From an uncultured Saprospiraceae bacterium (lineage in GTDB: Bacteria; Bacteroidota; Bacteroidia; Chitinophagales; Saprospiraceae), in the NCBI GenBank assembly GCA_938010785.1, contig CALLVC010000472.1, positions 1 through 38,398 of the forward strand: a DNA stretch of 38,398 nucleotides. The letters run 5' to 3'. Positions 21,801-30,080 of this stretch are shown in pieces. Position 1 is the first letter of the stretch. Each line of letters opens with the position of its first letter. Below the pieces are notes generated by a model that saw only the letters and a list, made by a program, of their open reading frames with translations, was not told where the DNA came from and did no database searches. The translations under genes were made by a program, and so were the position numbers.

Positions 21801-23928
21801 TACTACTGGATTAGATTCTAATCAATACCGAGTAGTGGCTTGGACTGCGGTTTGTAATGAAGTTACTTCCGATGCAGCTTACTTGATTGAAGAAGGTTCT
21901 GTGGAGTTCGTAGACCATCCAGTTGATGTGATTATTTGTTCTGGTGAAGCAACATCTTTCTCTGCTAGAATGGTTAATTCTACAGGTCAAGGTGATAATA
22001 TATTGAATTGGCAAATTAGTACCAATAATGGTATTTCTTGGTCCAATATAGATACGGGAACTGAGCCTCTGTTCTCAGATGATGTTACGGGACCAAATGT
22101 AACTCCTGCTTTAGATGATTCTACGACTACCGAAATGTTTACAACTTTAAGCGTTAGTGATGTAGAAGGAATGCAAGGGTATCGTTTTAGAGCAGCTGCT
22201 ACTAGTACTTTCTGTGATACTGTTTATTCTCAGTTGGCTAAGCTAACGGTTGAAGGACCATTCTTGGCGACTTTGACAGGACCAGCTACCGTTTGTGCAA
22301 ATGAAGGAACTGTTATTGAAGCAAATGTAGTAAATCTAGGTGCAGGATTGCCTCAATTGACTTGGCAGTACAAAGGTCCAGATTCTACTGATTTTGCAAA
22401 TGTTCCAACTGATTGGGGAATTTTCCACGGAGAAGAAACTAATGGTATTGGTATCAAAACATTAACAATTGATTCTGTATTGAATGAGCCTTCTAGGCTG
22501 AATGATAATGCTATTGTTGATACTTTCTTTACTTTAAATAATTACGACTTCAGATTAGCAATCGTTTCTGATACTTGTGAAGTAGCGGTTTATTCTGATA
22601 CCTTCACCTTGAACGTCGTATCTGATAGAATCGGTGGTTGTGACTGGGATTTAGATGGCTTAGATAATACGACTGATTTAGATGATGATAATGATGGTTT
22701 GACAGATAGTGTAGAAGCTTATATTACTACCTATCCTGGATCTGAACCTCAGGACTCTATCAATCAATTTGATACAGATACAGATAACAACAATGTTACG
22801 GATAACGAAGAAGATGCCGATGAGGATACTATTAGCAATGGAGAAGAGGTCGATGATGATGATGGTGATGGTCAAGCTGATGGGGTCAATTCTACCACAG
22901 GTGTGTTCACTGGTTTCCCTGCGATGCCAGATACAAATGACGAAGATGCTGATGATATTTTCAATGGTGATCCATTAGATCCTTGTGACCCTATTCTGAG
23001 TCCAAGTTGTATTGGGGTGGTCTTAGATATCAATGTCAAACTGCAAGGTGCGATGCCTGATTTAGGTTTCGATACTGGTGAAAACAATTTGATGGATGAT
23101 AATTTGAGAAAGAGTAACTTACTGCCTATTAAATCTCCTTACGAGGATTTTAAAGTACGAAACGATTCAACTGGAAACATCGAGCCTGCTTTTGTTCATA
23201 TCATGCGTGATAGTGTAGCGGAAGAAGTACCTATGAGTGAGGCTTCAAAAGTTTTCGGTGATATGGGTTACAAGGAAGATAAAACGGATAACGCCGTGGT
23301 TGATTGGGTTTTTGTAGAAATTCGAGATGGGTCTAAACTTGATAGTGTCGTAACTACTAGAGCTGCGCTACTTCAAAGAGATGGAGATGTTAGAGACCAT
23401 AGAGTCTTTGATGATCCTAGAAGAATGGATGAAGATGGTTACTCTTATTTAACCTTCGATAGTACATTAGCAGGTGATTATTACGTAGTCGTTCGACACC
23501 GTAACCACCTTGGAGTAATGACCAATACAGCTGGTTTATATTCTCCAATTGTGACTAGAGTAGACTTTACGGATAAAGATTTTAATGCTTTGGGGATTCA
23601 CTCTCAGAGAATGAACTTTGATAGTACGGAACAGTATATGTGGGCTGGGGATGTGACCTCTGATAGAAAAATTATCTATCAAGGACCTGGAAACGATATT
23701 GATGATATGTTCTTCCGAGTAATCGGGCATGAAGATAATCAAGTTGACAACTTAGACAACTTTATTGTCCCTGGCTATTATCGAACGGATTACAACTTGG
23801 ATGGTAAATCTATCTTCCAAGGGCCAAATAACGATAGGCAAATGTTAATCTTCCAGAGTATACTGCAATTCCCAGACAATAAAGTCAAGTTCTTGGCGAA
23901 TTACGTCATACTCGAACAGTTGCCATAA
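15868..23928 (+). CDS. Giant secreted protein (2686 aa): shared N-terminal beta domain, about 17 Ig-like domains, short thrombospondin-type-3-like Asp-rich region, shared C-terminal 'LQGA' module
   Basis: Signal peptide MKKHYHTYKIILGLLPILLLGFIFSLHGQ. Repeated C...W...C Ig-like pattern (e.g. ICSDTAACFGV...YQWY...LC). TSP3-like DLDGLDNTTDLDDDNDGLTD. C-terminus KLQGAMPDLG...DNLRKSNLLPIKSPYEDF...IYQGPGND...IFQGPNND...EQLP. Confidence 0.92.
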   Translation: MKKHYHTYKIILGLLPILLLGFIFSLHGQDREQFEFKIQYMAEENDSTWGVFVRPVDGFAPGNNDAVVGSGQVTILMRNDGRDSIHNIQSVGGTWNSGYDVVRNACEAPDITYIFIGMKDGDGIVLENGEETLLFTFQVPDGCPDTLGLLDHFDPFLPEESNNCHGNGPGVNSSGNNPGQDLSVFNSSTGRIHNWLGNYAPRAFSCGDCDNDGIVDGIEDTNGDGMYSSPPDSSDICDVCDPLGINMFAATLIGGDTLTMCGEVDEDSVAFMVEFTGGWEPYIIELEERDVATNATTTLTFNDYYPGDRIYVSPTTTSSYRMTRIRDTPPMNDQGTTFCELTDANFLIDTIEVTVEGPLMIDDAEGPFDFTACNLDTLGFGVTASNGGEGIIEYQWQVSTAGPTGPWSDVVDGTPYAFATTDSIIISNPLGLDGNFYRAKVFTETCDTLYSEPAELGVDGPFIIDLEPVDQNACAKEDPVYFHAETSVGQGVFNRRWQVNRNDGNDWVDLAASDTFNFGTRIDLNPTPEIERAYYDTVFVDTAAFYMNQWQFRLAAIGDNIQACTEIYTDEATLNVEGRIFIDDQPDDVLICADTVACFSIAHSNQADNGAMEFQWYVQERGTTTWTALSNDGTYSGARSDTLCVTNPLGRDSFAYRVDVWTTECDIITSEAAFLNIDGPILFDDDPDDIIVCAEEDPNIFAVETWMGQGALNRRWQISTDDGATWDYLTISGVYSLGIDSTSNPAPGFEIAYHDTLHINTATSSMDQYQYRLAVIGQSGGNCEETYSGEALLTVEGPITIDPANQPVDVFICSDTTACFSVLVDSESSSGIIEYQWYVKERGGTTWAPVANDGTYSGVRTDTLCVTNVLGRDGFSYHVRVQTGLCQTILSDSAFLQVDGPISFNTDAEDITVCADEDPNIFAVETYMGQGILNRRWQVNRNDGNDWVDLAIAAPFSLGIDSLDNPDVGFEKAYYDTLHINTADASMNQWQFRLAAIGQNSNNCEDSYTVPVTLTVEGAIDFVVQPVDVAICSDTAACFGVTISSETGEGTILYQWYEQARGTTSWTPLSNDGNYSGVRSDTLCVTNVLGRDSFLYRVEVRTGLCATITSDSSLLRVDGPITFNANPEDFTVCGSEDADYFAVETFMGQGVLDRRWQVNRNDGNDWVDLTIGGIYSLGIDSIANPPLGEGAEIAYYDTLHINTADASMNQWQFRLAATGQNSNNCTDIFSREAVVTVEGPLSIVVQPESVYLCSDTAACFGVSIINETMEGNVQYQWYIQEKGDAPTDWTPLSSSDGRYAGVRSDTLCVLFIAGQDSTRYRVGISSNMCNEVLSDPALLQVDGPIAFVTDPSDETICAEEDDIYFVSEATIGQGRMNTFWEVSTDDGASWNTVNLSDPNFSESNRVIGDANTPSNTADSIYYDTLFIARVDNTMDQWRYRNTAGGLLGSGCEDVNSADAILTVEGLISVTIQPVDVSICSDTAACFGVSVANETMRGDIKYQWQTQAPGSTDWITLTSAGGRYGGVTSDTLCVNNVTGLDSFLYRVYIYTNTCANVYSDSARLNVAGPVDYVAEPQEASICANEDATFFNAETTIGQGGLVTRWELSEDDGVTWNIVDQSLPVYTFSSSKEANASPDIDSTYYDTLHINPVATADMDGNLYRLVSSGLNGTSCKDIPTDPAELIIHGPLTVLAHPQDDVVCSGKPGLFRVNVANAASGDVTFLWQYSLAENSPWYDIDRNTSVYNGGRDSVLSISDVASVVRNERDSIFYRVIYGTNLCDGDTSDIAQLRVEGPFEFDSPENHPHDTIVCAGETIIFNANPTNYGFGDMMFQWKVNTTGLPTDWADADLLSLTGGGTVTGAQTTQLVIDPSVDDRALLDSALFRLDITSGVCPDETSSETAIVRIDGQLTFTQQPQDTVNCADKGVIFFANINNEGFGGNLSVQYRWEEYDHGTMTWREIQNEGVYNGASTDTLSIDITTGLDSNQYRVVAWTAVCNEVTSDAAYLIEEGSVEFVDHPVDVIICSGEATSFSARMVNSTGQGDNILNWQISTNNGISWSNIDTGTEPLFSDDVTGPNVTPALDDSTTTEMFTTLSVSDVEGMQGYRFRAAATSTFCDTVYSQLAKLTVEGPFLATLTGPATVCANEGTVIEANVVNLGAGLPQLTWQYKGPDSTDFANVPTDWGIFHGEETNGIGIKTLTIDSVLNEPSRLNDNAIVDTFFTLNNYDFRLAIVSDTCEVAVYSDTFTLNVVSDRIGGCDWDLDGLDNTTDLDDDNDGLTDSVEAYITTYPGSEPQDSINQFDTDTDNNNVTDNEEDADEDTISNGEEVDDDDGDGQADGVNSTTGVFTGFPAMPDTNDEDADDIFNGDPLDPCDPILSPSCIGVVLDINVKLQGAMPDLGFDTGENNLMDDNLRKSNLLPIKSPYEDFKVRNDSTGNIEPAFVHIMRDSVAEEVPMSEASKVFGDMGYKEDKTDNAVVDWVFVEIRDGSKLDSVVTTRAALLQRDGDVRDHRVFDDPRRMDEDGYSYLTFDSTLAGDYYVVVRHRNHLGVMTNTAGLYSPIVTRVDFTDKDFNALGIHSQRMNFDSTEQYMWAGDVTSDRKIIYQGPGNDIDDMFFRVIGHEDNQVDNLDNFIVPGYYRTDYNLDGKSIFQGPNNDRQMLIFQSILQFPDNKVKFLANYVILEQLP

Positions 23929-24004
23929 TTGAAATAAAGAGACTAAGTACACTCGTAAATTAATGTCAATTAGTTTACCGTGTACTAAGTTTCTAATTAT
24001 ACAC

Positions 24005-24042
24005 GGAAAGCAGGGGGTAAAACCTTTTATACCCTGCTTTCC
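24005..24042 (+). terminator. Rho-independent-like terminator after the 2686-aa gene
   Basis: ggaaagcaggg (24005-24015) pairs with ccctgctttcc (24032-24042) and is followed by a T-rich run (ataattttattccctttttttc). Confidence 0.65.
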
Positions 24043-24233
24043 ATAATTTTATTCCCTTTTTTTCGACTAAGGAAAAGACCATTCTAGGGTCCTTTTCATA
24101 GTTTATAAAATAACCTACTAACTTTTAAACTTTTTACTGCTTGTGAAAGCATCCTTTTCCACGTATGGCTTCGAGTTAACCATGCCTGATTAATAGGAAT
24201 CTGTAGAATAGTTCAAAAGGAAATGCTATTAAA

Positions 24234-27200
24234 ATGCAAACTAACAAATCACTATTAAGACTTTGGGGACTACTTATTGGAATGTTTATTTTTTCCATTT
24301 CCAGTTTTGCCCAAATAGAACTATCCTTGCAGTTAGAAGCAGATGGGGCCACCTATACTGTTTATGCTAAAGCTCCAGCAGGCTCTGGTATTTCTTCGAA
24401 TACGATTACAGGAACAGGCCAAGTCTCTATTGTTGTTCCTACAGGTTTTGAATTAATTGATTTTCAAGAACTCGGAGGAGAATGGGATGGTGGAGATACT
24501 AGAGTAAACCAACCTATTGAAGATCCTGAACATGACTATATTTCTTTTGGGCTTACCGGAGATAATAGTCCTAAGGCGATTTATATTCCTGGACAGCCTA
24601 TTGCTCTTTTTTCTTTTAAAGCGGACGGCGGATGTTATACCGATGACTTAGTCCGATTAATTGAGAATTTTGATGATGACTTTGCCAAATTACCTAACTC
24701 TGAAAACTCTAATCCTGGTAATGAATTAGGAATTATTGATTTAGGTAATGGTTTGGCAAGATTTAGATATGCTAAAAATTATGAACCTTTTGCGGGTGAT
24801 TGTCGAGATAATGATGGTGACGGCATTCCCAATGGTATAGAAGATACCAATGGAAATGGTGTGGCTGATGATGGAGAAACCGACCTCAATAATCCTGATT
24901 CTGATGGAGATAATATTGGAGACGGTGAGGAAGACTTGAATCATAATGGCATGAATGATGACGGGGAAACGGACCCTTTAGATAAATGTGATCCTAAAAT
25001 TACAGACCCTTCTTGTGATTTTGATGGGGATGGTATCATCAATGAGACGGATCCTGATGATGATAATGATGGTGTAGATGATGTGGATGATGTGGATAAA
25101 TTTGACCCACAATCTGATTCAGATTTTGATGGAGTTGCAGATGAAACTGAAACAAATAGTTCTAGCGACCCTTTGGATCCTTGTGATCCTGATAATACGG
25201 TGAATGCTTGTAATGGAGTAGATAATGATGGTGATGGATTTTTTGAAGGTATTCCTTCTACCGATCCTCAGTTTGATTCGGATGATACAAACCCTTGTGT
25301 ACCAAGTAATGCTTCTCCAACCTGTGATTTAGATGGAGATGGGATTATTAACCAATTAGATGATGATGACGATTCGGATGGTGTTTTAGATGTGGATGAT
25401 GTGGATCCTTATGACCCAAATTCTGATTCTGATGGTGATGGTATTTCTGATGATGTAGAATCTGGTGATAATGATATTTATGATGCTGGCCTTGATACTA
25501 ATCCATTGGATGCAGATAGTGATAATGATGGTATACTTGATGGGGTAGAAGATGCTGATCAAGATGGCATTAGAGATCCAGAAGAAACAGATCCATTAAA
25601 TATGGATACGGATGGTGATGAAATCAATGACGGTATAGAAGATGCTAATCAGAATGGAACGCAAGATGGTGATGAAAGTAATCCATTAGATATTTGTGAT
25701 CCTGAGGCTATCTTTCCTTCTTGTGATTTTGATGGTGATGGAGTGATTAATCAGACGGACCCTGACGATGATAATGATGGAGTTTTAGATGATAGTGATA
25801 TAGATCCTTATGATCCAGATTCTGATTCTGATAAGGATGGTTTAACAGATTCTGATGAAACAGGAGGTGATGGTATGTATGATCCAACGGAGGATAGCAA
25901 TCCCTTGAATGCTTGTGATCCTAATGTTAATACCACGCTTTGTGACCCAATTGATGGTGATGGTGATATGTTTTACCCTAATTATCCTTTTGATCATGAG
26001 CAATATGACCCAGATGATACGGATGCTTGTGTGCCTAATTTTATGGCTGGTAGATGTGATTTTGATGGAGATGGTATTCCTAATGCGACGGATGACGACG
26101 ATGATGGAGATGGTGTAGCAGATTTAAACGATATTGAAAACTTTAATCCAAATTCTGATTCTGACGGAGATAATATTCCTGATATTGTAGAAACAGGCGG
26201 TGATGGCGTCTATAATCCAGGAACGGATACAGACCCATTAGATGATGATACAGATAATGATTTTATTCCTGATGGAGTGGAAGATGCTAACCAAGATGGC
26301 ATTCAAAATGCAGGCGAGACAGACCCAACTAATGATGATACCGATGGTGACGGACTTTTAGATGGTCAAGAAGATGCCAACCAAAACGGTATGTTAGATG
26401 ATGGCGAATCTGACCCTACTAATCAGTGTGATCCTCAAGTAGGTGATGCTGGTCAATGTGATACAGATGGTGATGGTATCGTTGATGATGAAGATCCTGA
26501 TGATGACAATGATGGTGTTTTAGATGGGGATGATGCCGACCCAGTAGATGCTAACTCTGACTCTGATAATGACGGTATTACTGATATTATTGAGACAGGA
26601 GGTGATGGTAGTTACGATGAAGGGGTGGATTCTAATCCATTAGATCAAGATACCGATGATGATGGTATCTTAGATAATATAGAAGACGCTAATTTAGATG
26701 GGGACGTTGACCCAGGAGAAACGGATCCTGCTAATCCAGATACAGATGGAGATGGCATCCCTGATGGAGATGAAGATGTTAATTTAAATGGGGAGCAAGA
26801 TAATGGCGAATCTGACCCAACTGATCAGTGTGATCCAGTTGAAACGGGTGATAGCTGTGATTTTGACGGCGATAGTATTATTAATTCAGAAGACCCTGAT
26901 GATGATAATGATGGGGTAGATGATGTAGATGATGTAGATCCATTTGACCCAGATTCTGATTCTGATGGCGATGGTATTTCTGATGATGATGAAACGGGTA
27001 ATGACAGTGTATATCATCCAGAAACAGATACTGATCCTTTAGATGAAGATACGGACGATGATGGTGTGACTGATAATGATGAGATAAGAAATGATAATGA
27101 TCCGCTTAATCCTTGTGATCCTGATGCTAGTAATCCTGCTTGTTTAGGCAATGCAACGGATGAAGACGGCGATGGCTACTATGGTGATTTCCCAATGGAT

Positions 27201-29960
27201 GACCCATTATTTGATGAAGATGATGCAGACCCATGTGTACCTGATAATCAATCTCCAACTTGTGATTTTGATGGAGATAGTGTGGCTAATGCAGATGATT
27301 CAGATGATGATAATGACGGTGTAGAAGATACGGATGATGTAGATCCATATGATCCACTATCTGATTCGGATAATGACGGTATAGCAGATGATGTAGAAAC
27401 TGGAGAAGATGATATCTATACGGCTGGTACAGAAACTAATCCATTAGATAACGATACCGATGATGATGGTATCTTGGATGGTGTAGAAGATAGTAATGGA
27501 GATGGCGTAAAGGATGATAACGAAACGGACCCATTAAATGTAGATACAGATGGTGATGGTATTGATGATGGGGTAGAAGATGCTGATCAAAGTGGTGGGG
27601 TAGATGTAGGGGAATCGGACCCATTAACGCTTTGTGACCCTAATGAAACATTCGACGAATGTGATTTTGATGGTGATGGTATTATTAATGCAGATGATCC
27701 TGATGATGATAATGATGGGGTAGCAGACGAACAAGATGTGGATCCATTTGACCCGAACTCTGATACAGATGGTGATGGATTGGCAGATACAGACGAAACT
27801 GGAAATGACGGAATTTATAACCCTGCTCAGGATAGTAATCCTTTAGATTCTTGTGATCCTAATCCAACGCTAGGTGATTGTGAACCAGAAGATGCTGATG
27901 GTGATGGCTTCGAAGGTGGTATTAGCTTAGATGATCCTAATTACGATCCAGATGATAATGACCCTTGTGTACCGAATGCGGCAAACCCTGATTGTGATTT
28001 TGATGGTGATGGTCTAATTAATGCGGACGATTCAGATGATGATGGTGATGGCGTGGCAGATGCGGATGATGCAGATGCTATTGACCCTAATTCTGATTCT
28101 GATTTTGATGGTATTCCTGATAATGTTGAAACTGGTGACGACGGCGTTTATACTGCTGGTACAGATACAGACCCACTAGATTTTGATACCGATGATGATG
28201 GTATCCAAGATGGTTTGGAAGATGCCAACCAAAATGGTACACAAGATGATGGGGAAACGGACCCATTAAATCCAGATTCTGATGGTGACGGTATTGAGGA
28301 TGGTGTGGAAGATGCCAACCAAAACGGACAATTAGATGACGATGAAAGTGATCCATTACAATTCTGTGATCCTATTATGGATGATCCTGTAAGATGTGAT
28401 GAGTGTGAATTAGACCCTACTGGGGCGACTTGTGATCCTGATGAGGATGGTTTAGATAACCAAACAGATAGAGATGATGATGGTGACGGTGTGAACGATA
28501 ATGATGATGTAGATCCATATGACCCTAATTCTGATTCTGATGAAGATGGTATCACTGATATTATCGAAACAGGTGGAGATGGTGAATACAATCCTGAATC
28601 AGAAACCAATCCATTAAACCCAGATTCGGATAGCGACGGTTTACCAGATGGTTTAGAAGATGCGAACCAAAACGGTATGCAAGATGATGGAGAAACGGAC
28701 CCGAAAAATCCTGACTCTGACGAAGATGGCATAGATGACGGGATAGAAGATACTAACCAGAATGGTACACAAGATGCTGGAGAAACGGACCCATTAGATG
28801 AAGATTCCGATGATGATGGCTTTACGGATGGAGAGGAAGACCTAAATGGGGATGGCATCATCGAAGGAAATGAAAGTGATCCAGTACAAGCTTGTCATAT
28901 ACCAGGAGAAAATTCTTGTACGCCTCCAGGCCCTTGTGCAGAGTTTGGCAATATGCACCCTGAATGTGATTTTGATGAAGATGGTATTCCTAATGGAGAA
29001 GACCCAGATGATGATAATGATGGTATTCTAGATGTCGATGAAGATACGAATTTAGATGGTGATTTTGCTAACGATGATACGGATTTGGATGGACTTCCAG
29101 ATATATTAGATGCAGACCCATTTGTATTAGTCAATATGAGGGTTTACTTACAAGGAGCTTATGATTTCCGTACCACTTTGATGATGACGGATGACCTAAG
29201 ACAGAAAGGCTTTATTCCATTAAAAGAGCCTTATGCAGATATTGAATTAGGCATCACTAAGCCATTTATCCATGTAGGAAAAGGTGGCCAAGATACCATT
29301 ACAAATGCTGCAATCTTAGAAGATAAAGGAGAAAACTCTATTGTAGATTGGGTATTCTTAGAATTGAGAAATTCTTTTGACCCTACCATTGTGGTAGAAA
29401 CTCGGTCAGCTTTGATTCAAAGAGATGGAGATATTGTAGAAGTGGATGGGGAAAGCCCTGTTTACTTCCCTGTGGCAGATGATGTTGGTTACTATATTGT
29501 TATCAAACACAGAAACCACTTAGGTATTATGACGAAAGACCCTATCCAAATGGATAGAAACCTTTTAGCGCCTATTGCCTTAGATTTTACAGATGGCTCT
29601 ACGCCAATTTGGGGTGAGAATGGTATGAGAGAAAAAGACCTTGACGGAAAATTTGCTATGTGGGGTGGAAATACCGATGGCAACAGATACATTATCTTCC
29701 AAGGTAGTGGAGTTGGTATTCCTGATTCGGATGGCATATTCTTTACTATTTTCGGTGACGAAACGAACCGTCCTCCTAAATACAATCATATCTCAAACGG
29801 TTATTCTTTGAGTGATTGTAACCTAGATGGAGATATTAAATACCAAGGGGGAAATAACGATATTGATGATTACATTTTCTTCAATGTCTTTAGTCACCCT
29901 GATAATGTCAACTTCTTCACTAACTTCTTCATCGAAGAACAGGTGCCGGAAAGACAGTAA
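24234..29960 (+). CDS. Giant secreted Asp-rich thrombospondin-type-3-repeat protein (1908 aa) with shared N-terminal beta domain and C-terminal 'LQGA' module
   Basis: Signal peptide MQTNKSLLRLWGLLIGMFIFSISSFAQ. Long array of DxDxDG motifs (CDFDGDGIINETDPDDDNDGVDD...). C-terminus VYLQGAYDFRTTLMMTDDLRQKGFIPLKEPYAD...IFQGSG...IKYQGGNNDIDD. Confidence 0.92.
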   Translation: MQTNKSLLRLWGLLIGMFIFSISSFAQIELSLQLEADGATYTVYAKAPAGSGISSNTITGTGQVSIVVPTGFELIDFQELGGEWDGGDTRVNQPIEDPEHDYISFGLTGDNSPKAIYIPGQPIALFSFKADGGCYTDDLVRLIENFDDDFAKLPNSENSNPGNELGIIDLGNGLARFRYAKNYEPFAGDCRDNDGDGIPNGIEDTNGNGVADDGETDLNNPDSDGDNIGDGEEDLNHNGMNDDGETDPLDKCDPKITDPSCDFDGDGIINETDPDDDNDGVDDVDDVDKFDPQSDSDFDGVADETETNSSSDPLDPCDPDNTVNACNGVDNDGDGFFEGIPSTDPQFDSDDTNPCVPSNASPTCDLDGDGIINQLDDDDDSDGVLDVDDVDPYDPNSDSDGDGISDDVESGDNDIYDAGLDTNPLDADSDNDGILDGVEDADQDGIRDPEETDPLNMDTDGDEINDGIEDANQNGTQDGDESNPLDICDPEAIFPSCDFDGDGVINQTDPDDDNDGVLDDSDIDPYDPDSDSDKDGLTDSDETGGDGMYDPTEDSNPLNACDPNVNTTLCDPIDGDGDMFYPNYPFDHEQYDPDDTDACVPNFMAGRCDFDGDGIPNATDDDDDGDGVADLNDIENFNPNSDSDGDNIPDIVETGGDGVYNPGTDTDPLDDDTDNDFIPDGVEDANQDGIQNAGETDPTNDDTDGDGLLDGQEDANQNGMLDDGESDPTNQCDPQVGDAGQCDTDGDGIVDDEDPDDDNDGVLDGDDADPVDANSDSDNDGITDIIETGGDGSYDEGVDSNPLDQDTDDDGILDNIEDANLDGDVDPGETDPANPDTDGDGIPDGDEDVNLNGEQDNGESDPTDQCDPVETGDSCDFDGDSIINSEDPDDDNDGVDDVDDVDPFDPDSDSDGDGISDDDETGNDSVYHPETDTDPLDEDTDDDGVTDNDEIRNDNDPLNPCDPDASNPACLGNATDEDGDGYYGDFPMDDPLFDEDDADPCVPDNQSPTCDFDGDSVANADDSDDDNDGVEDTDDVDPYDPLSDSDNDGIADDVETGEDDIYTAGTETNPLDNDTDDDGILDGVEDSNGDGVKDDNETDPLNVDTDGDGIDDGVEDADQSGGVDVGESDPLTLCDPNETFDECDFDGDGIINADDPDDDNDGVADEQDVDPFDPNSDTDGDGLADTDETGNDGIYNPAQDSNPLDSCDPNPTLGDCEPEDADGDGFEGGISLDDPNYDPDDNDPCVPNAANPDCDFDGDGLINADDSDDDGDGVADADDADAIDPNSDSDFDGIPDNVETGDDGVYTAGTDTDPLDFDTDDDGIQDGLEDANQNGTQDDGETDPLNPDSDGDGIEDGVEDANQNGQLDDDESDPLQFCDPIMDDPVRCDECELDPTGATCDPDEDGLDNQTDRDDDGDGVNDNDDVDPYDPNSDSDEDGITDIIETGGDGEYNPESETNPLNPDSDSDGLPDGLEDANQNGMQDDGETDPKNPDSDEDGIDDGIEDTNQNGTQDAGETDPLDEDSDDDGFTDGEEDLNGDGIIEGNESDPVQACHIPGENSCTPPGPCAEFGNMHPECDFDEDGIPNGEDPDDDNDGILDVDEDTNLDGDFANDDTDLDGLPDILDADPFVLVNMRVYLQGAYDFRTTLMMTDDLRQKGFIPLKEPYADIELGITKPFIHVGKGGQDTITNAAILEDKGENSIVDWVFLELRNSFDPTIVVETRSALIQRDGDIVEVDGESPVYFPVADDVGYYIVIKHRNHLGIMTKDPIQMDRNLLAPIALDFTDGSTPIWGENGMREKDLDGKFAMWGGNTDGNRYIIFQGSGVGIPDSDGIFFTIFGDETNRPPKYNHISNGYSLSDCNLDGDIKYQGGNNDIDDYIFFNVFSHPDNVNFFTNFFIEEQVPERQ
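25014..29040 (+). repeat. Coding super-repeat of TSP3/EF-like units, typically ~400-bp spacing, about 11 CDxDxDG-start units
   Basis: Unit starts (Cys-Asp-x-Asp-x-Asp) read at about 25014, 25323, 25726, 26058, 26458, 26860, 27260, 27659, 27993, 28433 and 28966. Confidence 0.75.
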
Positions 29961-30037
29961 GCCGGTACACGGTTTACGGTATTCGGTACACGGCGCAAGA
30001 GTAGCCGTGAACCGTATACCGTGGACCGGTCACCGTA
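29961..30037. repeat. Heptamer-based imperfect inverted repeat (CGGTACA-like, then CCGTATA-like) directly after the stop codon
   Basis: Left cggtaca cggttta cggtatt cggtaca cgg; the right arm reverse complement is cggtgac cggtcca cggtata cggttca cgg. It starts immediately after TAA (29958-29960) and is followed by aaaaaaaac. Confidence 0.85.
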
Positions 30038-30080
30038 TAAAAAAAACTATTTCATCACTTTAAACCTATAACAAAAAAAC

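Noticed and set aside
28148-28861. 237-aa Ser/Pro-rich minus-strand ORF
   Set aside because: Antisense of the Asp-rich TSP3 repeats (GAT codons read as ATC/TCA on the other strand); compositional artefact, like the other antisense ORFs in 24.7-29.8 kb.
25014-29040. Possible noncoding satellite or CRISPR-like array
   Set aside because: The repetition follows codons of one long ORF with a signal peptide and a conserved C-terminal module; it is a protein repeat.
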